From the NCBI GenBank assembly GCA_017402995.1, contig JAFQOV010000004.1:1-54484 (forward strand): a stretch of DNA of 54,484 bases, written 5' to 3'. Shown piece after piece: positions 53,096 to 54,484 of the stretch. Made by a program: the position numbers and the translations under genes. The DNA is from Candidatus Gastranaerophilales bacterium. Lineage in GTDB: Bacteria; Cyanobacteriota; Vampirovibrionia; Gastranaerophilales; Gastranaerophilaceae. Below the pieces are notes generated by a model. That model saw nothing but the letters and a program-made list of their open reading frames with translations. It was not told where the DNA came from and did no database searches. Positions within the stretch are counted from its first letter, which is position 1; every line of letters starts with the position of its first letter.

Positions 53096-54018
53096 TTAAT
53101 CTTAGATATTAGATTAAGCATATTCAAAACACATTTAGCTGAGTCGTGGTTTAGTTCAATAAATTCACGACTCTTTTTTGTTATTTTTTCATATTCTTCA
53201 TCATTTCCTAAGTAATATTTAATTTTTTCAATTAAATCCTCTGTTGTTTGATAAACTGGCAAAATATTTTCAAATAAATCTAATTCCGCGCGCTCATCTG
53301 TAATTAAAAGCCTTTGTGACGCCATTGTTTGAATTGTTCGATAATTCAAAGAGCTCTTCCCTTGTGCGTTAATATTATAAACTATTTTTGTATTATTTAT
53401 AGCACTCGCCATATCATTTTCGTTATCAATAAAACCTTGATATGTATTTTTTAAAATGTCTTTTTCTTCTTCATTTTCCGTGCGCGATAAAGCGTCAAGA
53501 TAATGTTTTTCAATTGCATGCCAGCAAAATTTCAAATTTGGTAATTTTTTATTCAAATCTAAATACATTTTTAAGCGCAAAGAAGTATCTAAGCGCCCCA
53601 TAAACATTACATCATAAATCGGTTTTTTAAAATTTTTATATATTTTTGTATTCACAAAATGAGGCTGATAAAACAAATTTTCCTTCTTGGATAACTCTCT
53701 ATCCCAATAAAAAGCGAAAATATCCTTGTTTTTTAAATATTTTTGATATTTTAAATAGCCTTCCCCTGCCGTTTTTTTATCGATTTCATCAGAAAAATAG
53801 GCAATTGTTTTAATATTTAAATTGTTCTCAATTTTAAATTTAATAGGCGAAAAATCATAACCAACAATAAAAGAATAGTCGTCATTCAAAAAATTTTCAT
53901 CTTTCAATTCATCAAACAAAACAACCTTGAAACCGTTTTGCTTAAATCCATCTAAAATGCTTGAAGTTGTAAGGCGCCCGCCAATGCTATGCGGCAATAT
54001 TCCGAGAATTTTTGCCAT
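53092..54018 (-). CDS. CgeB-like glycosyltransferase
   Basis: 308 aa. MAKILGILPHSIGGRLTTSS begins a GT-B-like fold. VMFMGRLDTSLRLKMYL and NNTKIVYNINAQGKSSLNYR, then TIQTMASQRLLITDE match the CgeB/Glyco_trans_1_2 C-terminal domain, which binds a nucleotide sugar. The final ELNHDSAKCVLNML also fits. It starts 1 bp after recO on the same strand. Probably a cell-surface glycan enzyme. Confidence 0.72.
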   Translation of the reverse strand: MAKILGILPHSIGGRLTTSSILDGFKQNGFKVVLFDELKDENFLNDDYSFIVGYDFSPIKFKIENNLNIKTIAYFSDEIDKKTAGEGYLKYQKYLKNKDIFAFYWDRELSKKENLFYQPHFVNTKIYKNFKKPIYDVMFMGRLDTSLRLKMYLDLNKKLPNLKFCWHAIEKHYLDALSRTENEEEKDILKNTYQGFIDNENDMASAINNTKIVYNINAQGKSSLNYRTIQTMASQRLLITDERAELDLFENILPVYQTTEDLIEKIKYYLGNDEEYEKITKKSREFIELNHDSAKCVLNMLNLISKIN

Positions 54019-54019
54019 A

Positions 54020-54484
54020 TTAACCCACAGACACGCTATCTAAAACGTCAAAAATCTTTGTTTTTTTGTTTGAAATATTATCAATATATTTTTTCATAAA
54101 AAGAAAACACTTGTTTGCAAAATTTTCATCTATAACTTCGTCATATTTTGTTTTAGAGTCTATTTTTGCTTTTTTCATTTCAAGCATAAAAAGTCTGATT
54201 TTATTGTTTATTTTGATATTATCAAACCCTTTACTTGCACATTTCACGCAACACATTTCGCCAGTTTGCGCAGAAAAAATAACGTCATCTTCAAGCGAAC
54301 ATTGACAAACAGAGCAAGTTTCAAAATCTATCCCCCAACCTAAGATATCCATTAACTTGAGTTGAAAACGCAAAGCCAAAAGCAAAAGTTCTGTTTTTGT
54401 TTTGCAAAGTGCAATTAAATCATAAACTTTAAATAATAATTCATATATTTCTGCTGAATTTTCGTCTTTGTTATAGTCTTTTGA
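54020..54484 (-). CDS. recO: DNA repair protein RecO, 3' part
   Basis: The reading frame is open to the window edge, so the N-terminal OB-fold part lies outside. The visible 154 residues are the RecO helical domain (YELLFKVYDLIALCKTKTEL, LALRFQLKLMDILGWG) and its zinc finger, CSVCQCSL and CCVKCAS. RecO loads RecA on SSB-coated DNA with RecR. The zinc-binding form is usual in many bacteria. CgeB-like gene follows 1 bp later. Confidence 0.85.
   Translation of the reverse strand, partial: SKDYNKDENSAEIYELLFKVYDLIALCKTKTELLLLALRFQLKLMDILGWGIDFETCSVCQCSLEDDVIFSAQTGEMCCVKCASKGFDNIKINNKIRLFMLEMKKAKIDSKTKYDEVIDENFANKCFLFMKKYIDNISNKKTKIFDVLDSVSVG

Noticed and set aside
1-54484. CRISPR array
   Set aside because: No run of regularly spaced direct repeats of 25-40 bp was seen; the Cas4-like domain at 15.5-16.2 kb belongs to a UvrD fusion, not to a cas locus.

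Overview
The window is AT-rich DNA from a flagellated, didermic-looking bacterium. My best guess is a gut member of Candidatus Gastranaerophilales (Vampirovibrionia/Melainabacteria, Cyanobacteria-related). This rests on protein style and gene content, not on a marker-gene search: an SLH-domain surface protein, FliN/FliL/FliJ/hook-type flagellar genes, type IV-pilin-like proteins starting AFTLAEVMIV, and several lineage-specific proteins with a short KVSFG/SFQGA-like motif near the N-terminus.

Layout. 1-10.7 kb: a pilin-like protein and a small membrane protein; then a long minus-strand gene set in which flagellar genes (fliL, fliN) sit upstream of riboflavin genes (ribE, ribBA) and translation genes (hisS, rimM, trmD); then a divergent plus-strand flagellar set (fliJ, a FliK-like gene, a hook/rod protein, a secreted protein). 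10.7-30.1 kb: an SLH protein, a UvrD-type helicase fused to a Cas4/AddB-like nuclease, a cytidylyltransferase-aminotransferase fusion overlapping an opine-dehydrogenase-like gene, metallopeptidase-like proteins, a calcium-binding-repeat protein preceded by a textbook sigma-28 promoter, a GH13-like protein, an NSS transporter, a GT8 glycosyltransferase and an M48 peptidase.

30.1-50.6 kb is an accessory defence island ending beside a tRNA-Asn(GTT) gene. In order it carries: a CoiA-like nuclease, a DUF4186 gene without a start codon, a YRDD reverse transcriptase of the UG/DRT/Abi kind, an AIPR protein with a nuclease-like N-terminus, a HEPN-motif protein, McrBC (with a broken N-terminal segment upstream of mcrB), a decayed small gene, two small unknown genes, a type II restriction-modification pair (HTH-m5C methyltransferase and PmeII-like endonuclease, tail to tail), a Hachiman system (hamA-hamB), a frameshifted HTH-integrase pair, a three-gene operon of unknown function and a Fic protein. 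About 1 kb without protein genes follows, holding the tRNA, truncated copies of its ends and several hairpins.

The most unusual signal is a 39-bp element, 37/39 identical, directly upstream of both the reverse transcriptase and the AIPR gene, with its 17-bp core repeated exactly upstream of the mcrB locus. It contains GTTCAAA twice at an 11-bp period. It suggests that three unrelated defence modules share one control element or were inserted next to a common sequence. The element also sets the original start of the mcrB locus, which shows that the present McrB has lost a roughly 100-residue N-terminal region to a stop and a frameshift.

50.9-54.5 kb returns to ordinary chromosome: a YtxH operon, an XRE regulator, two lineage-type small proteins, a CgeB-like glycosyltransferase and the 3' part of recO.
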